Notes under the pieces: generated by a model
What the model was told of the DNA's origin: nothing
Databases searched by the model: none
What the model saw: the letters and a program-made list of their open reading frames with translations, nothing else
Translations under genes and position numbers: made by a program
In this document: piece after piece, positions 1 to 8,768 of the stretch
How positions within the stretch are numbered: position 1 is the stretch's first letter
Layout of the letters: the number at the start of each line of letters is the position of its first letter
Assembly (NCBI RefSeq): GCF_020171785.1
Contig: NZ_JAIVAE010000021.1
Span: 1 to 34,741, forward strand
Direction of reading: 5' to 3'
Length of the DNA stretch: 34,741 nucleotides
Origin: Guptibacillus hwajinpoensis
GTDB lineage: Bacteria; Bacillota; Bacilli; Bacillales; Guptibacillaceae

Positions 1-113
<113 letters not shown>

Positions 114-124
114 AATGATAAAAA

Positions 125-156
125 GGCGAGAGACCAAACGGTGTCTCGCTTTTTTT
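125..156 (+). terminator. Terminator of the upstream rRNA operon
   Basis: The arms GCGAGAGACC and GGTGTCTCGC pair with one G/G mismatch around a short AAAC loop. A run of seven T residues follows. It lies directly after the 5S gene and ends the rRNA operon. Confidence 0.9.
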
Positions 157-393
157 GTATGGTTTTATGGATGAGTTTTCACTTGCTCCAAGCTCTCATT
201 CATATCGTTCGCGGAATTATTTAAAATATCACGGAATAAAAACGATAAAAACGTAATTCATCTCTATCAATACATAGCTTTTATCTTTTTGAAGAGAATA
301 AATCGAAAATTTCGAATGCTATTCCTTGAAATTAACGCTTAGAAGACGTACAGTTAATGAAAAAGAATTTTATTTAATGGAAGGGGAAAATAA

Positions 394-1533
394 ATGGATT
401 TTCATTTCGATACAAAAGCCGTACGTTTTCCAAGAAAGCCGAAAGCCGATACAGCAAGTAAAGTCCAGCCGATTTATCAAACCTCTGCATTTGTGTTTGA
501 GGATCTCGATGATTTGGAATCATTTTATGAAGGTAAAAAAGACTATTTGTACACACGCGTTAGTAATCCGAATACAGATGATCTAGGAATGGGTGTAGCA
601 GACCTCGAGGGTGCTCCTAAGGGTATTGCGACATCTTCTGGCTTATCTGCTATTCTTGCTGGGGTGCTTTCCGTTGTCAAAGCTGGCGATCACATCGTCG
701 CATGTGAAGATCTTTACGGAGGAACCTATTCGCTTTTTCATGGAGAACTTCCTGACTTCGGAATAGAAGTCTCTTTTGTGGATTTTACAGACAAAGAAGA
801 AATTGAGAGTGCGATACGACCAAATACGAAATTGCTTTATACTGAATCTGTCACAAACCCTCTATTAAGAGTCGAGGATTTAGACCTTCTTAAAAATCTT
901 GGCCAAAAACATAAACTTATTACTATGGTAGACAATACGTTTGCTACACCTTATCTTCTTCAGCCTTACCAACTAGGAATTGATCTTGTTGTACATAGCG
1001 CAACAAAATATATTGGCGGTCATAGTGATGTAACAGCAGGTGTACTAGTAGGAAGAGAAGATCTGATGGCCAAGGCAAAAGCCAAAGTGATTAACCTTGG
1101 AGCTAATCTTAGTCCATTTGAAGCATGGCTAGGTTGCCGTGGGTTAAAAACGATGAGTGTACGAATGGAACGTCACGTGAGGAATGCAGCTATCCTTGCA
1201 AGTGAATTAATAAATATTAACGGGATTAAAAATGTTTATTATCCTGAATATGTAGCTGAAAGAGGTTCGGGAGCTATGGTTTCCATTGAGCTAGATGATG
1301 AAACCGATGTGAAAACATTCTTCAAGTCACTAGGATGGGTAAAGATTATACCAACTCTGGCTGGGTTAGATACAACGGTTTCTTATCCGATTGCTACTTC
1401 CCACAGAACAGTACCAGAAGATACTAGACAGAAGCTTGGAATCAATAAACAGCTCGTTCGCATTTCTGTAGGAATTGAAAACGAAAATGATATTGTTGAT
1501 GCATTCAAAAATGCTGTAGAGAAATCCCTGTAA
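394..1533 (+). CDS. PLP-dependent transsulfuration enzyme (cystathionine gamma-synthase / beta- or gamma-lyase family)
   Basis: A 379-residue Cys/Met-metabolism PLP enzyme of the usual family length. Visible motifs are YTRVSNPN (residues 53-60), ATSSGLSAI (79-87), the cofactor-stacking tyrosine in DLYGGT (Y108), VDNTFATPYL with the pyridine-binding Asp180, and SATKYIGGHSD with the Schiff-base Lys205. The family handles cystathionine, homocysteine or methionine in the cytosol; which reaction applies cannot be read from these motifs. The start has a good ribosome site (GGAAGGGG, 8 bases upstream). It stands alone between an rRNA operon and a tRNA pair and has its own terminator. I saw no S-box or T-box leader in the 237 bases upstream, so its control is unclear. 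Family confidence is high, substrate confidence low. Confidence 0.9.
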   Translation: MDFHFDTKAVRFPRKPKADTASKVQPIYQTSAFVFEDLDDLESFYEGKKDYLYTRVSNPNTDDLGMGVADLEGAPKGIATSSGLSAILAGVLSVVKAGDHIVACEDLYGGTYSLFHGELPDFGIEVSFVDFTDKEEIESAIRPNTKLLYTESVTNPLLRVEDLDLLKNLGQKHKLITMVDNTFATPYLLQPYQLGIDLVVHSATKYIGGHSDVTAGVLVGREDLMAKAKAKVINLGANLSPFEAWLGCRGLKTMSVRMERHVRNAAILASELININGIKNVYYPEYVAERGSGAMVSIELDDETDVKTFFKSLGWVKIIPTLAGLDTTVSYPIATSHRTVPEDTRQKLGINKQLVRISVGIENENDIVDAFKNAVEKSL

Positions 1534-1546
1534 CAGGGGTTTTTTC
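1522..1546 (+). terminator. Terminator overlapping the stop codon of the PLP enzyme gene
   Basis: CCCTG (1526-1530) pairs with CAGGG (1534-1538), extended outward by A-T pairs and a T-G pair, followed by a T-rich tail. The TAA stop codon (1531-1533) is the three-base loop, so the terminator is built from the last sense codons. Confidence 0.85.
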
Positions 1547-1561
1547 TTTTGTTTCTAATGC

Positions 1562-1590
1562 TTGCATTCATTACATTTATCTGGTATAGT
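1562..1590 (+). promoter_or_regulatory. Sigma-A promoter for the tRNA pair
   Basis: TTGCAT (1562-1567) and TATAGT (1585-1590) are separated by exactly 17 bases, about 90 bases upstream of the initiator tRNA. No open reading frame lies between, so the promoter most likely drives the two tRNA genes. Confidence 0.75.
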
Positions 1591-1677
1591 ATTATTTGTG
1601 TCCATATGACATACTAATTCATGTCATAACATGCACAGCCTTATGAAGCAGGTGCAACACATTTATATTTACATTGT

Positions 1678-1755
<78 letters not shown>

Positions 1756-1883
1756 AAATTTACCTACGTCGATTAATCTTCCTTGTTAAATTTTTATTGT
1801 AGTCTCTTTAGAGGCAACCTAAACTGATAACTTGGTATTATTTCTCACAATCGTAAGTGTACATTGTTCAAACATTACATACT

Positions 1884-1959
1884 GGTCTCGTGGTGTAGCG
1901 GTTAACATGCCTGCCTGTCACGCAGGAGATCGCGGGTTCGATTCCCGTCGAGACCGCCA
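1884..1959 (+). tRNA. tRNA-Asp (GTC)
   Basis: A 76-base cloverleaf with acceptor GGTCTCG/CGAGACC, anticodon GTC at 1917-1919, T-loop GGTTCGATTCC and an encoded GCCA end. It is followed within 11 bases by a terminator, so it is the last gene of this small tRNA unit. Confidence 0.96.
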
Positions 1960-1969
1960 TTTTTTCAAG

Positions 1970-1992
1970 AGCGATTAGATCGCTTTTTTTTT
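1970..1992 (+). terminator. Terminator after tRNA-Asp
   Basis: AGCGAT (1970-1975) pairs with ATCGCT (1979-1984) around a TAG loop and runs into nine T residues. It ends the tRNA transcript. Confidence 0.9.
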
Positions 1993-2095
1993 ATACTTAA
2001 ATTTATGTACCCTTCTAAATATCTGAAGAAAATATAAGTTTTTTGAAACAAATATGTGAATTTGTTGTCAAGTAAGATAAACTGATAGAAAAAGC

Positions 2096-2125
2096 ACCTT
2101 AGGATGAAATTCCTAAGGTTTTTTT
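2096..2125 (+). terminator. Strong terminator or attenuator just upstream of thiL
   Basis: A perfect 9-bp stem, ACCTTAGGA (2096-2104) with TCCTAAGGT (2111-2119), a TGAAAT loop and seven T residues. It lies about 20 bases before the thiL start and 104 bases after the tRNA-Asp terminator. No gene is visible between the two terminators. It may be a second stop for tRNA or rRNA read-through, or an attenuator in the thiL operon leader. An ATG at 2104 lies inside the stem and cannot plausibly be the thiL start. Confidence 0.85.
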
Positions 2126-2151
2126 ATAAAATAGAAAGAGAGATGAGTGTG

Positions 2152-3129
2152 GTGAAAGATGAATTTGCGTTTATTCAATCCATTACGCCAGCTTATACAT
2201 TTCGAAAAGAATTGATTCAGGGGATTGGAGACGATGCGGCTCTTTACCACATTGAATCCGATTGGGATGAAATCGTCTGTACCGATACTATGGTCGAAGG
2301 CATCCATTTTAAGAAGAGTACGTTATCCCCTTTTCAAACCGGTCGAAAAGCGCTTGCTGTTAATATAAGTGATATTGCTGCAATGGGTGGTATTCCGATG
2401 TTTTATCTTGTATCGATTTCTGTGCCACAAACGGGATGGTCATCGAAACAGCTAAAAGAAATATACAAGGGGATTAAAGAGATCGGCGACCTATATGAGA
2501 TGGACATGATCGGTGGCGATACAGTATCTACGAGAGGCGATCTTCATATTGCGATTACTGTTATCGGTAAAGTCGAAAAAGGACGTAAACTTCTTAGGAG
2601 TAATGCGAAGGCAGGTGACGTCGTATTTCTGACTGGACCTGTGGGTGGTTCGGCTGCTGGACTTTCTTCATTACTTAAGGGTGAGGGCAGTGATGGAGCC
2701 TATGTTCAGTTCCACCAGGAGCCCCACCCTCGTGTCAAACAAGGGCGTATTCTCGCCAAGAGTGGATATCGCATTTCGTTAAACGACGTGAGTGACGGAA
2801 TAGCAAGTGAGTCTCACGAGATTGCAGAAGCAAGTGACGTTTCCATTGTCCTTAATCAAGACGCAATTCCGGCGCCTGAAGGGTTTGAGGCATACTCCTC
2901 TTTTCAAAGGTTAGAATGGATGTTAAATGGCGGAGAAGATTATGAATTGATCGGCACTGTCGCGGAGGATGACTGGGCAAAAGTGGTTGAAGTTTTTCAA
3001 GAACACCAGGAATCCATCTATAAAATTGGCCATGTAGAAGATAAAGGAACAAGTGTATGGATGAGTTATAAAGATCAAAAATTCAAATTGGACAAGAAGG
3101 GTTACAATCACTTCTCGTCTAAAGAATAG
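2152..3129 (+). CDS. thiL: Thiamine-monophosphate kinase
   Basis: Phosphorylates thiamine monophosphate to thiamine pyrophosphate with ATP, the last step of the cofactor pathway. The AIR-synthase-like fold shows GIGDDAAL, the metal/phosphate segment DTMVEGIHF, DIAAMGG, GGDTVS and the C-terminal NDVSDGIASE. From GTG 2152 the protein has 325 residues, the length I recall for B. subtilis ThiL, whose N-terminus (DEF...) aligns. ATG 2143 and GTG 2149 are in-frame alternatives; none has a strong ribosome site. The frame continues upstream to 2104, but that part is a terminator hairpin. First gene of the thiL-tsaE-tsaB-rimI-tsaD operon, ending 9 bases before tsaE. Confidence 0.93.
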   Translation: MKDEFAFIQSITPAYTFRKELIQGIGDDAALYHIESDWDEIVCTDTMVEGIHFKKSTLSPFQTGRKALAVNISDIAAMGGIPMFYLVSISVPQTGWSSKQLKEIYKGIKEIGDLYEMDMIGGDTVSTRGDLHIAITVIGKVEKGRKLLRSNAKAGDVVFLTGPVGGSAAGLSSLLKGEGSDGAYVQFHQEPHPRVKQGRILAKSGYRISLNDVSDGIASESHEIAEASDVSIVLNQDAIPAPEGFEAYSSFQRLEWMLNGGEDYELIGTVAEDDWAKVVEVFQEHQESIYKIGHVEDKGTSVWMSYKDQKFKLDKKGYNHFSSKE

Positions 3130-3138
3130 GTGATGAAC

Positions 3139-3609
3139 ATGAGTGGATATGCTTTCATCATGAAATCTCCAGAAGAAACGATGGCGTTTGGCAGAAAGCT
3201 TGCTGACAAGCTAAAGCCAGGCTGTGTGTTAACACTTGAAGGAGATTTAGGTGCTGGCAAGACAACCTTTACGAAGGGAATCGGAAAGGGGTTAGGGGTT
3301 ACGAAAATAGTGAATAGCCCTACCTTTACGATTATAAAAGAATATGAAGGAAACATTCCTCTTTTTCACATGGACGCTTATCGTCTTGAAGAGAGTGATG
3401 AAGACCTTGGTTTTAGCGAATACTTTGAAGGAGAAGGCGTGACAGTGGTCGAATGGGCAAAATTCATTCAGGATATGCTGCCAGAACAGCTCCTCAGAGT
3501 AGAAATTTATCATCAAAGAGATTCAGAACGTCGGCTTATCTTAAGACCATTTGGTTCTTTTTATGAGTCGTTATGTAAGGAGTTGCAACATGAAAGTACT
3601 AGCCATTGA
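3139..3609 (+). CDS. tsaE: t6A biosynthesis ATPase TsaE
   Basis: The ATPase partner of the TsaB-TsaD complex, which makes N6-threonylcarbamoyladenosine at position 37 of ANN-decoding tRNAs. A P-loop GDLGAGKTTF sits at residues 35-44, followed by the family segments NSPTFTI, HMDAYRLE and VVEWAKF. The start at ATG 3139 is chosen because AGGTGA lies at proper spacing, using bases that span the thiL stop; GTG 3130 and ATG 3133 are less likely. The resulting 156 residues match the family. The gene overlaps tsaB by 20 bases. Confidence 0.93.
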   Translation: MSGYAFIMKSPEETMAFGRKLADKLKPGCVLTLEGDLGAGKTTFTKGIGKGLGVTKIVNSPTFTIIKEYEGNIPLFHMDAYRLEESDEDLGFSEYFEGEGVTVVEWAKFIQDMLPEQLLRVEIYHQRDSERRLILRPFGSFYESLCKELQHESTSH

Positions 3610-4285
3610 TTCTTCGAACTACTGCATGGGTGTGTCCATTATGGTGGATGGCACGGTTGTCGGAGAACTGATAACAAATATAAAGAAAAACCATTCGGTT
3701 CGGTTAATGCCAGCTGTTGAGCAACTGTTAGAAGAAGTTCAAGTGAAGCCTGCTGACCTTGATCGAATCGTAGTGGCAAAAGGACCAGGTTCTTATACAG
3801 GACTGCGCATTGGCATTAGCATTGCTAAGACGTTAGCGTGGACGTTATCCAAACCTCTTGTCGGAGTGTCTAGTTTAGAAGTACTGGCCCAGAATGGGCG
3901 TTATTTCTCTGGAGCCATCGTTCCATTTTTTGATGCAAGACGCGGACAAGTGTATATGAGTGTGTATAAAGCGAATGGAATAGAAGTTGAAAGAGAAACG
4001 GAAGATCAGATTGTGCTATTTGAAGAGTGGCTTCAGGAAAATAAAGATCGATATGAGCGTTTTTTATTTATTAGCGGAGATCTAACAATGCACAAAGAAG
4101 GAATTAAAGCAATATTGGGTGACAAAGCAGTGTTCGCACCCTCGAGTAGTTTAAATGCTAGGCCTGCTGATCTTGCAAGGTTAGGGGCAAGTCATGAACC
4201 GGTGGAAGATGTTCATCAGTTTACACCAAACTATGTAAGAATGGCTGAAGCTGAAGCAAAGTGGCTAGCTTCACAGAAAAAGTAG
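3590..4285 (+). CDS. tsaB: t6A biosynthesis protein TsaB
   Basis: An inactive-paralogue partner of TsaD that scaffolds the threonylcarbamoyl-transfer complex. The 231-residue protein starts with the ASKHA-fold signature VLAIDSSNYCMGVS and carries KGPGSYTGLRIGI, typical of TsaB. The start at 3590 has a near-perfect AAGGAG (3577-3582) inside the end of tsaE; the frame's earlier start at 3551 has no ribosome site. The 20-base overlap with tsaE suggests coupled translation. The next gene, rimI, follows after 10 bases. Confidence 0.94.
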   Translation: MKVLAIDSSNYCMGVSIMVDGTVVGELITNIKKNHSVRLMPAVEQLLEEVQVKPADLDRIVVAKGPGSYTGLRIGISIAKTLAWTLSKPLVGVSSLEVLAQNGRYFSGAIVPFFDARRGQVYMSVYKANGIEVERETEDQIVLFEEWLQENKDRYERFLFISGDLTMHKEGIKAILGDKAVFAPSSSLNARPADLARLGASHEPVEDVHQFTPNYVRMAEAEAKWLASQKK

Positions 4286-4295
4286 GGGATTTGCG

Positions 4296-4754
4296 ATGAA
4301 TGATACGGTATCGTTTCGATCGATGACCATTGAAGATATTGAGGCTGTGATGCGGATTGAGCACGCAACTTTTCCAACACCATGGAGCAGATCTGCTTTT
4401 TATAATGAAATCGTCATAAATCATTTCGCGACTTATCTTCTACTGGAAGTTGGAGAAGAAGTAGCAGGCTATTGCGGGGTATGGGTCATTATTGATGAGG
4501 CGCATATTACGAATATCGCTCTTCATCCAGAGTATCGCGGGATGAAACTAGGAGAAGCGCTTCTAAACAAAGCAATTCATTTTGCAAAATCACGCGGGGC
4601 ATTAAAAATAACACTTGAGGTTCGCGTGTCGAATATCGTAGCGCAAAATCTATATCGGAAATTTGGTTTTGAAGAAGGCGGCATTCGCAAAAATTATTAC
4701 ACAGATAATCAAGAGGATGCGCTAGTAATGTGGGTGAATTTAAATGGAAAATAA
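4296..4754 (+). CDS. rimI: Ribosomal protein S18-alanine N-acetyltransferase RimI-like (GNAT)
   Basis: A 152-residue GNAT acetyltransferase. The acetyl-CoA pyrophosphate loop is at residues 81-86 (RGMKLG), preceded by the strand ITNIALHP, and the C-terminal [12 protein letters not shown] segment is typical of RimI. In E. coli RimI acetylates the N-terminus of ribosomal protein S18; the target here is inferred. The start has AGGGG upstream. Its place between tsaB and tsaD is conserved in Bacillaceae. It overlaps tsaD by 11 bases. Confidence 0.9.
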   Translation: MNDTVSFRSMTIEDIEAVMRIEHATFPTPWSRSAFYNEIVINHFATYLLLEVGEEVAGYCGVWVIIDEAHITNIALHPEYRGMKLGEALLNKAIHFAKSRGALKITLEVRVSNIVAQNLYRKFGFEEGGIRKNYYTDNQEDALVMWVNLNGK

Positions 4755-5760
4755 ACATGAAATTATATTAGGAATTGAAACAAGCTGCGATGAAACAGCA
4801 GTTGCGATCGTAAAAGATGGGAAAGAAGTATTAGCGAACGTGGTAGCGTCTCAGATTGAAAGTCATAAACGTTTTGGAGGCGTCGTCCCTGAAATTGCTT
4901 CAAGGCATCATGTGGAGCAAATGACATTGATTCTTGAAGAAGCTTTAAATGAAGCAGGACTTACAATGGATGAGATTGATGGCATTGCTGTGACTGAGGG
5001 CCCCGGACTTGTGGGGGCACTCTTAATCGGTGTAAATACAGCCAAAGCGCTTGCTTTCGCTCACCAGAAGCCACTAATCGGTACACACCACATTGCAGGG
5101 CATATTTATGCCAATCAGCTTGTAGCAGAGTTAACTTATCCACTGCTAGCGCTGGTAGTGTCTGGTGGGCATACGGAGCTTGTTTATATGCCGTCTGAAG
5201 GTGAGTTTGAGGTAATCGGTGAAACACGTGATGACGCAGCTGGAGAAGCTTATGATAAAGTCGCAAGAACGCTACAGCTTCCTTACCCGGGAGGACCACA
5301 TATTGATCGATTGGCAGCTGAAGGAGAACCATCAGTTCCACTGCCTCGTGCCTGGCTTGAAAAAGGGTCATATGATTTTAGCTTTAGTGGTTTGAAGTCG
5401 GCGGTTATTAACACTGTTCATAACGCGAAACAACGTAACGAAGAACTGAAACCGGAGGATCTTGCGGCAAGTTTTCAGGCTTCTGTTGTCGAAGTACTGG
5501 TTACGAAGACGTTGCGAGCGGCTGAAGAGTATGGCGTGAAACAAGTTCTTCTTGCTGGTGGTGTAGCAGCAAACAAGGGCCTAAGAAGTTCTTTATTAGA
5601 AGCTTTTGAAGATAGCGGTAGAGAGCTTGTGATTCCACCATTGTATTATTGTACGGATAATGCTGCGATGATTGCAGCTGCTGGAACGATCGCTTATCGA
5701 AAAGGTAAACGTTCTAGCCTTCAACTTAACGCAAATCCGGGATTAGAACTGGGAATCTAA
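4744..5760 (+). CDS. tsaD: tRNA threonylcarbamoyltransferase TsaD
   Basis: The catalytic subunit that transfers the threonylcarbamoyl group to A37 of tRNA, working with TsaB and TsaE from the same operon; formerly called Gcp. The 338 residues are normal for the family. Visible are GIETSCDET (residues 10-18), [10 protein letters not shown], the metal-binding HIAGH (H116 and H120), VSGGHTEL and [10 protein letters not shown]. The start lies inside the end of rimI with a GGGTGA ribosome site. Its last codons form the left arm of the operon terminator. A cluster of DnaA-box sequences begins 74 bases downstream. Confidence 0.96.
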   Translation: MENKHEIILGIETSCDETAVAIVKDGKEVLANVVASQIESHKRFGGVVPEIASRHHVEQMTLILEEALNEAGLTMDEIDGIAVTEGPGLVGALLIGVNTAKALAFAHQKPLIGTHHIAGHIYANQLVAELTYPLLALVVSGGHTELVYMPSEGEFEVIGETRDDAAGEAYDKVARTLQLPYPGGPHIDRLAAEGEPSVPLPRAWLEKGSYDFSFSGLKSAVINTVHNAKQRNEELKPEDLAASFQASVVEVLVTKTLRAAEEYGVKQVLLAGGVAANKGLRSSLLEAFEDSGRELVIPPLYYCTDNAAMIAAAGTIAYRKGKRSSLQLNANPGLELGI

Positions 5761-5773
5761 TCCTGGTTTTTTT
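5737..5773 (+). terminator. Terminator of the thiL-tsaD operon
   Basis: An 11-bp stem (5737-5747 with 5756-5766, one G-T pair) built from the last tsaD codons and the bases after its stop, followed by seven T residues. The stop codon lies in the right arm. Confidence 0.88.
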
Positions 5774-5833
5774 GTTATAAAGCGTCTAATTGTCGTTTTG
5801 GCTGAACGGGAAAGAGGATGTTAATAAGAACAA

Positions 5834-6005
5834 TTATCCACAATCAGGAGAATAGTGTGGACATTATAAGAGAAAGCTTAATCCAATGAGGTTCTCTTAA
5901 ATTGTGGATAACTAGTTAGTGTCTTGTTGATAATGTTAATAATTTTTAGAAAATGAGGTTTGTCAGCTATTCAATTGTGCATAAGTGTGTGGATAGTGTG
6001 AATAT
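5834..6005. promoter_or_regulatory. Cluster of DnaA-box sequences between tsaD and the ABC-F gene
   Basis: Three exact matches to the DnaA-box consensus TTATNCACA occur: TTATCCACA at 5834-5842 (plus), and its reverse at 5903-5911 (TTATCCACA) and 5976-5984 (TTATGCACA). One-mismatch copies lie at 5925-5933, 5988-5996 and 5997-6005, the last two directly adjacent; a weaker copy is at 5856-5864. This 299-base gap holds no gene. From memory, the same gcp-ydiF gap in B. subtilis is one of a few DnaA-bound clusters outside oriC that restrain replication initiation. Function here is inferred. Confidence 0.75.
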
Positions 6006-6026
6006 GTCGGAAAATTCTTGCCTAAT

Positions 6027-6058
6027 AAAAAAACAGTCCACTGTGGACTGTTTTTTTT
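6027..6058 (-). terminator. Terminator of the ABC-F gene, possibly two-way
   Basis: A perfect inverted repeat, ACAGTCCAC and GTGGACTGT around a single T (6033-6051), flanked by A residues on the left and T residues on the right. It lies directly after the stop of the minus-strand ABC-F gene and could stop transcription from both sides. Confidence 0.85.
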
Positions 6059-6059
6059 A

Positions 6060-7982
6060 TTAGGCTTCCTGTAATTGTTCCCATTCTTCCATGAGTGTTT
6101 CCGTCACATGCCGCAAATGATCCATTTCTTCATTTAACTTCATTACTTTTTCATGATCTTCGAAGACGTCTGGAATACATAACTCTTCTTCGATTGCAGC
6201 AATGCGTAATTCAGCGTCATCCACTTCTTTTTCAATCTCTTCAATTCGTCGGAGCATTTGACGTTCTTGGCGTTTTGTTTCTTTATCTTGCTTAAAGCTA
6301 GATTTGCCAGATGAAAGAGATTGAGTAACTTCATTATTTTGTTGTTCAAGCGCTGCAAGTTCAGCAAGTTCCTGCTTTTTTTCAACATAATAATCATAGT
6401 CACCTAGATAAGGTGTAACACCATCCGTTGAAAGCTCGATAACACGCGTTGCGATTCTGTTAATAAAGTATCGATCATGTGAGACAAATAGGATTGTACC
6501 TGGGAACTGAATCAGCGCGTCCTCCAGTATTTCTTTGCTATCAAGGTCAAGATGGTTTGTTGGCTCATCCAGAATGAGAAGGTTGGATTTTTTCATCATT
6601 AATTTGGAGAGAGCAAGTCGGCCTTTTTCGCCACCACTTAAATCAGAAACGTTCTTCAACACATCATCGCCGGTAAATAAGAAGCGACCTAGTACGGCGC
6701 GAATATCTTTCTCATCAGTAAGAGGGAAATCATCCCAAAGTTCTTTTAAAACGGTCTTGTTCGAGTGGAGGTTGGTTTGTTCTTGGTCATAAAAACCGAT
6801 TTGAACATTGCTTCCGTAATGAATATCGCCGTCGAGTAGCGTCTCCCCTGATACGATTGCTTTTAGCAATGTTGATTTTCCTATTCCGTTCGGACCTACA
6901 AGAGCGACACTTTCTTGTCGCTTTAAATCAAATGTTAGGTGATCGTTTATAACATTTTTAGGGTATCCGATCGATAATTCTCTCAGGGTTAGGACATCAT
7001 TACCTGTCTGTTTATCAATACCAAATGTAATGTTGGCTGATTTTTCATCACCTTTAGGCTTATCAAGACGTTCCATCCGATCGAGCTGTTTGCGACGACT
7101 TTGCGCGCGTTTCGTTGTTGAAGCGCGGACAATGTTTTTCGCAACAAAGTCTTCTAGCTTGGCAATTTCTTTTTGTTGTTTCTCAAACTCCTTAAGTTGC
7201 TGCTCATAACGTTGTTCTTTTTCATCAAGATAGTAACTATAGTTACCTTCAAAACGTTCCGCACGGTGTCTAGAAATCTCGTACACTTTAGTTACAATTT
7301 TATCGAGGAAATAACGATCGTGAGAGACAATTAATAAGGCACCAGAATAGTTTTGAAGGTAGCCTTCAAGCCATGTAAGTGTTTCAATATCTAGATGGTT
7401 TGTCGGCTCATCTAGAATAAGTAGCTCAGGTTTTGTAAGCAAAAGCTTTCCGAGAGCGAGTCGTGTCTTTTGTCCACCGCTAAGCGTTGAGATTTTTGTA
7501 CTGTAATCAAAATCTTTAAAGTTAAGTCCGTGTAATACGGTACGAATGTCTGCTTCGTACTTATAACCACCTTGATCTTTAAAGGCAACTTGAAGCTCGT
7601 CATATTCTTTTAAAATTCGCTCGTATTCAACCTGATTTTCGTACACTTTTGGATTACCCATCTTTTGTTCATATTGTCTAAGTTCTAATTCCATCTTTTG
7701 AAATCGTTCAAAGACGCTTAGCATTTCATCCCAGATCGAAAGTCCAGATTCGAGTCCAGTGTCTTGCGCCATATAACCAACAGCCACATCTTTTGGTTTA
7801 ATAATATCGCCTGAATCATATGAAAGTTGCCCGGTTATCATCTTTAGCAGAGTAGATTTACCAGCGCCGTTCCGCCCTACAAGCGCAACGCGGTCTCGTG
7901 ATTGTACTTCTAATTTAATATTCGATAAAATGGTATCAGCACCAAATGATTTCGTGAGTCCATTTACTTGCAATACGATCAT
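6060..7982 (-). CDS. ydiF: ABC-F family ATPase (YdiF-type)
   Basis: A 640-residue soluble protein with two ABC ATPase domains and no membrane segments, the ABC-F arrangement; family members act on the ribosome as translation factors or antibiotic-protection proteins. Domain 1 has Walker A GRNGAGKST (36-44), signature LSGGQKTRLALG and LLILDEPTNHLD. Domain 2 has GPNGIGKST, LSGGEKGRLALS and a second LLILDEPTNHLD. Between them is a basic, glutamine-rich linker, and the C-terminus is a charged coiled coil, as in YdiF. The ribosome site AGAGGTGA is 7 bases before the ATG. Position next to tsaD supports YdiF identity. Whether it gives antibiotic resistance cannot be told. Confidence 0.9.
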   Translation of the reverse strand: MIVLQVNGLTKSFGADTILSNIKLEVQSRDRVALVGRNGAGKSTLLKMITGQLSYDSGDIIKPKDVAVGYMAQDTGLESGLSIWDEMLSVFERFQKMELELRQYEQKMGNPKVYENQVEYERILKEYDELQVAFKDQGGYKYEADIRTVLHGLNFKDFDYSTKISTLSGGQKTRLALGKLLLTKPELLILDEPTNHLDIETLTWLEGYLQNYSGALLIVSHDRYFLDKIVTKVYEISRHRAERFEGNYSYYLDEKEQRYEQQLKEFEKQQKEIAKLEDFVAKNIVRASTTKRAQSRRKQLDRMERLDKPKGDEKSANITFGIDKQTGNDVLTLRELSIGYPKNVINDHLTFDLKRQESVALVGPNGIGKSTLLKAIVSGETLLDGDIHYGSNVQIGFYDQEQTNLHSNKTVLKELWDDFPLTDEKDIRAVLGRFLFTGDDVLKNVSDLSGGEKGRLALSKLMMKKSNLLILDEPTNHLDLDSKEILEDALIQFPGTILFVSHDRYFINRIATRVIELSTDGVTPYLGDYDYYVEKKQELAELAALEQQNNEVTQSLSSGKSSFKQDKETKRQERQMLRRIEEIEKEVDDAELRIAAIEEELCIPDVFEDHEKVMKLNEEMDHLRHVTETLMEEWEQLQEA

Positions 7983-8246
7983 GTTCGTTCACCTCTAATT
8001 CCTTCCTTATATCCGTGAAAAGCGGATTGTAAGGATAAGCTGATCTCCTCGTGTATCACCGATCGTTCGGCATTATCCGACGTTCCCTTAAGTTTACCGC
8101 AGAGAGGACAAGCTGAGCAACTAAACGAATGTTCATGACATAACAAAAAAAGTCATCAAAAAAACAGCAAAATCGCAAGAAATGGTGTATAGTCACAAGT
8201 AGCAGCAATATCCTTCAATCATCTCAGTATGAGGAAAGGGGCAAAC

Positions 8247-8729
8247 ATGAGTTCATTTACTCACTTTAATGAAGAAGGCCGAGCAAGAATGGTCGATATT
8301 ACTGATAAAACTCCCTCTGTTCGAACGGCTACCGCACGTACGAGCGTTCAGGTGAGTGAACCAATTTATTCAGGTATCCAAGCGGGAACGATGAAAAAAG
8401 GCGATGTACTTCAAGTCGCTCAAATTGCCGGCATTATGGCAGCAAAAAAAACATCTGATCTCATCCCTATGTGTCATCCGATAGCGCTTTCTGGCGTTGA
8501 CCTTCATTTTGACTGGCAGGATCATTCCCCATCTTACGAGCTGATCATCGAGGCTCATGTGAAAACGAGCGGGAGTACTGGCGTTGAAATGGAAGCGCTG
8601 ACGGCAGCATCCGCGGCGGCATTAACTGTTTATGATATGTGCAAAGCGGTGGATAAAGGCATCGTTATCGGGGAAACCTATCTTGTTACGAAAACAGGAG
8701 GTAAAAGCGGGGATTATACGCGCGAATAA
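8247..8729 (+). CDS. moaC: Cyclic pyranopterin monophosphate synthase MoaC
   Basis: Catalyses the second half of the first step of molybdenum cofactor synthesis, forming cyclic pyranopterin monophosphate after MoaA. The 160 residues show the family core [15 protein letters not shown] (His77), [20 protein letters not shown] and MCKAVDKG, with active-site Lys51, Asp130 and Lys133. ATG 8247 follows GAAAGGGG and matches the usual N-terminus; an earlier ATG at 8229 is not preferred. No other moa gene is present here. A possible -10, TATAGT, lies near 8190 without a clear -35. Confidence 0.94.
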   Translation: MSSFTHFNEEGRARMVDITDKTPSVRTATARTSVQVSEPIYSGIQAGTMKKGDVLQVAQIAGIMAAKKTSDLIPMCHPIALSGVDLHFDWQDHSPSYELIIEAHVKTSGSTGVEMEALTAASAAALTVYDMCKAVDKGIVIGETYLVTKTGGKSGDYTRE

Positions 8730-8768
8730 GGTGACGATGGAGCGCGGAGATCAATATGGAGGTAGTGT

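Noticed and set aside
157-393. S-box, T-box or other methionine/cysteine leader before the PLP enzyme
   Set aside because: No conserved aptamer core or terminator was found in this stretch.
8056-8073. Five-codon leader (MPNDR) upstream of the ABC-F gene on the minus strand, as in ribosome-mediated attenuation
   Set aside because: A short frame with a loosely spaced AAGGGAA is present, but no terminator/antiterminator pair could be found around it.
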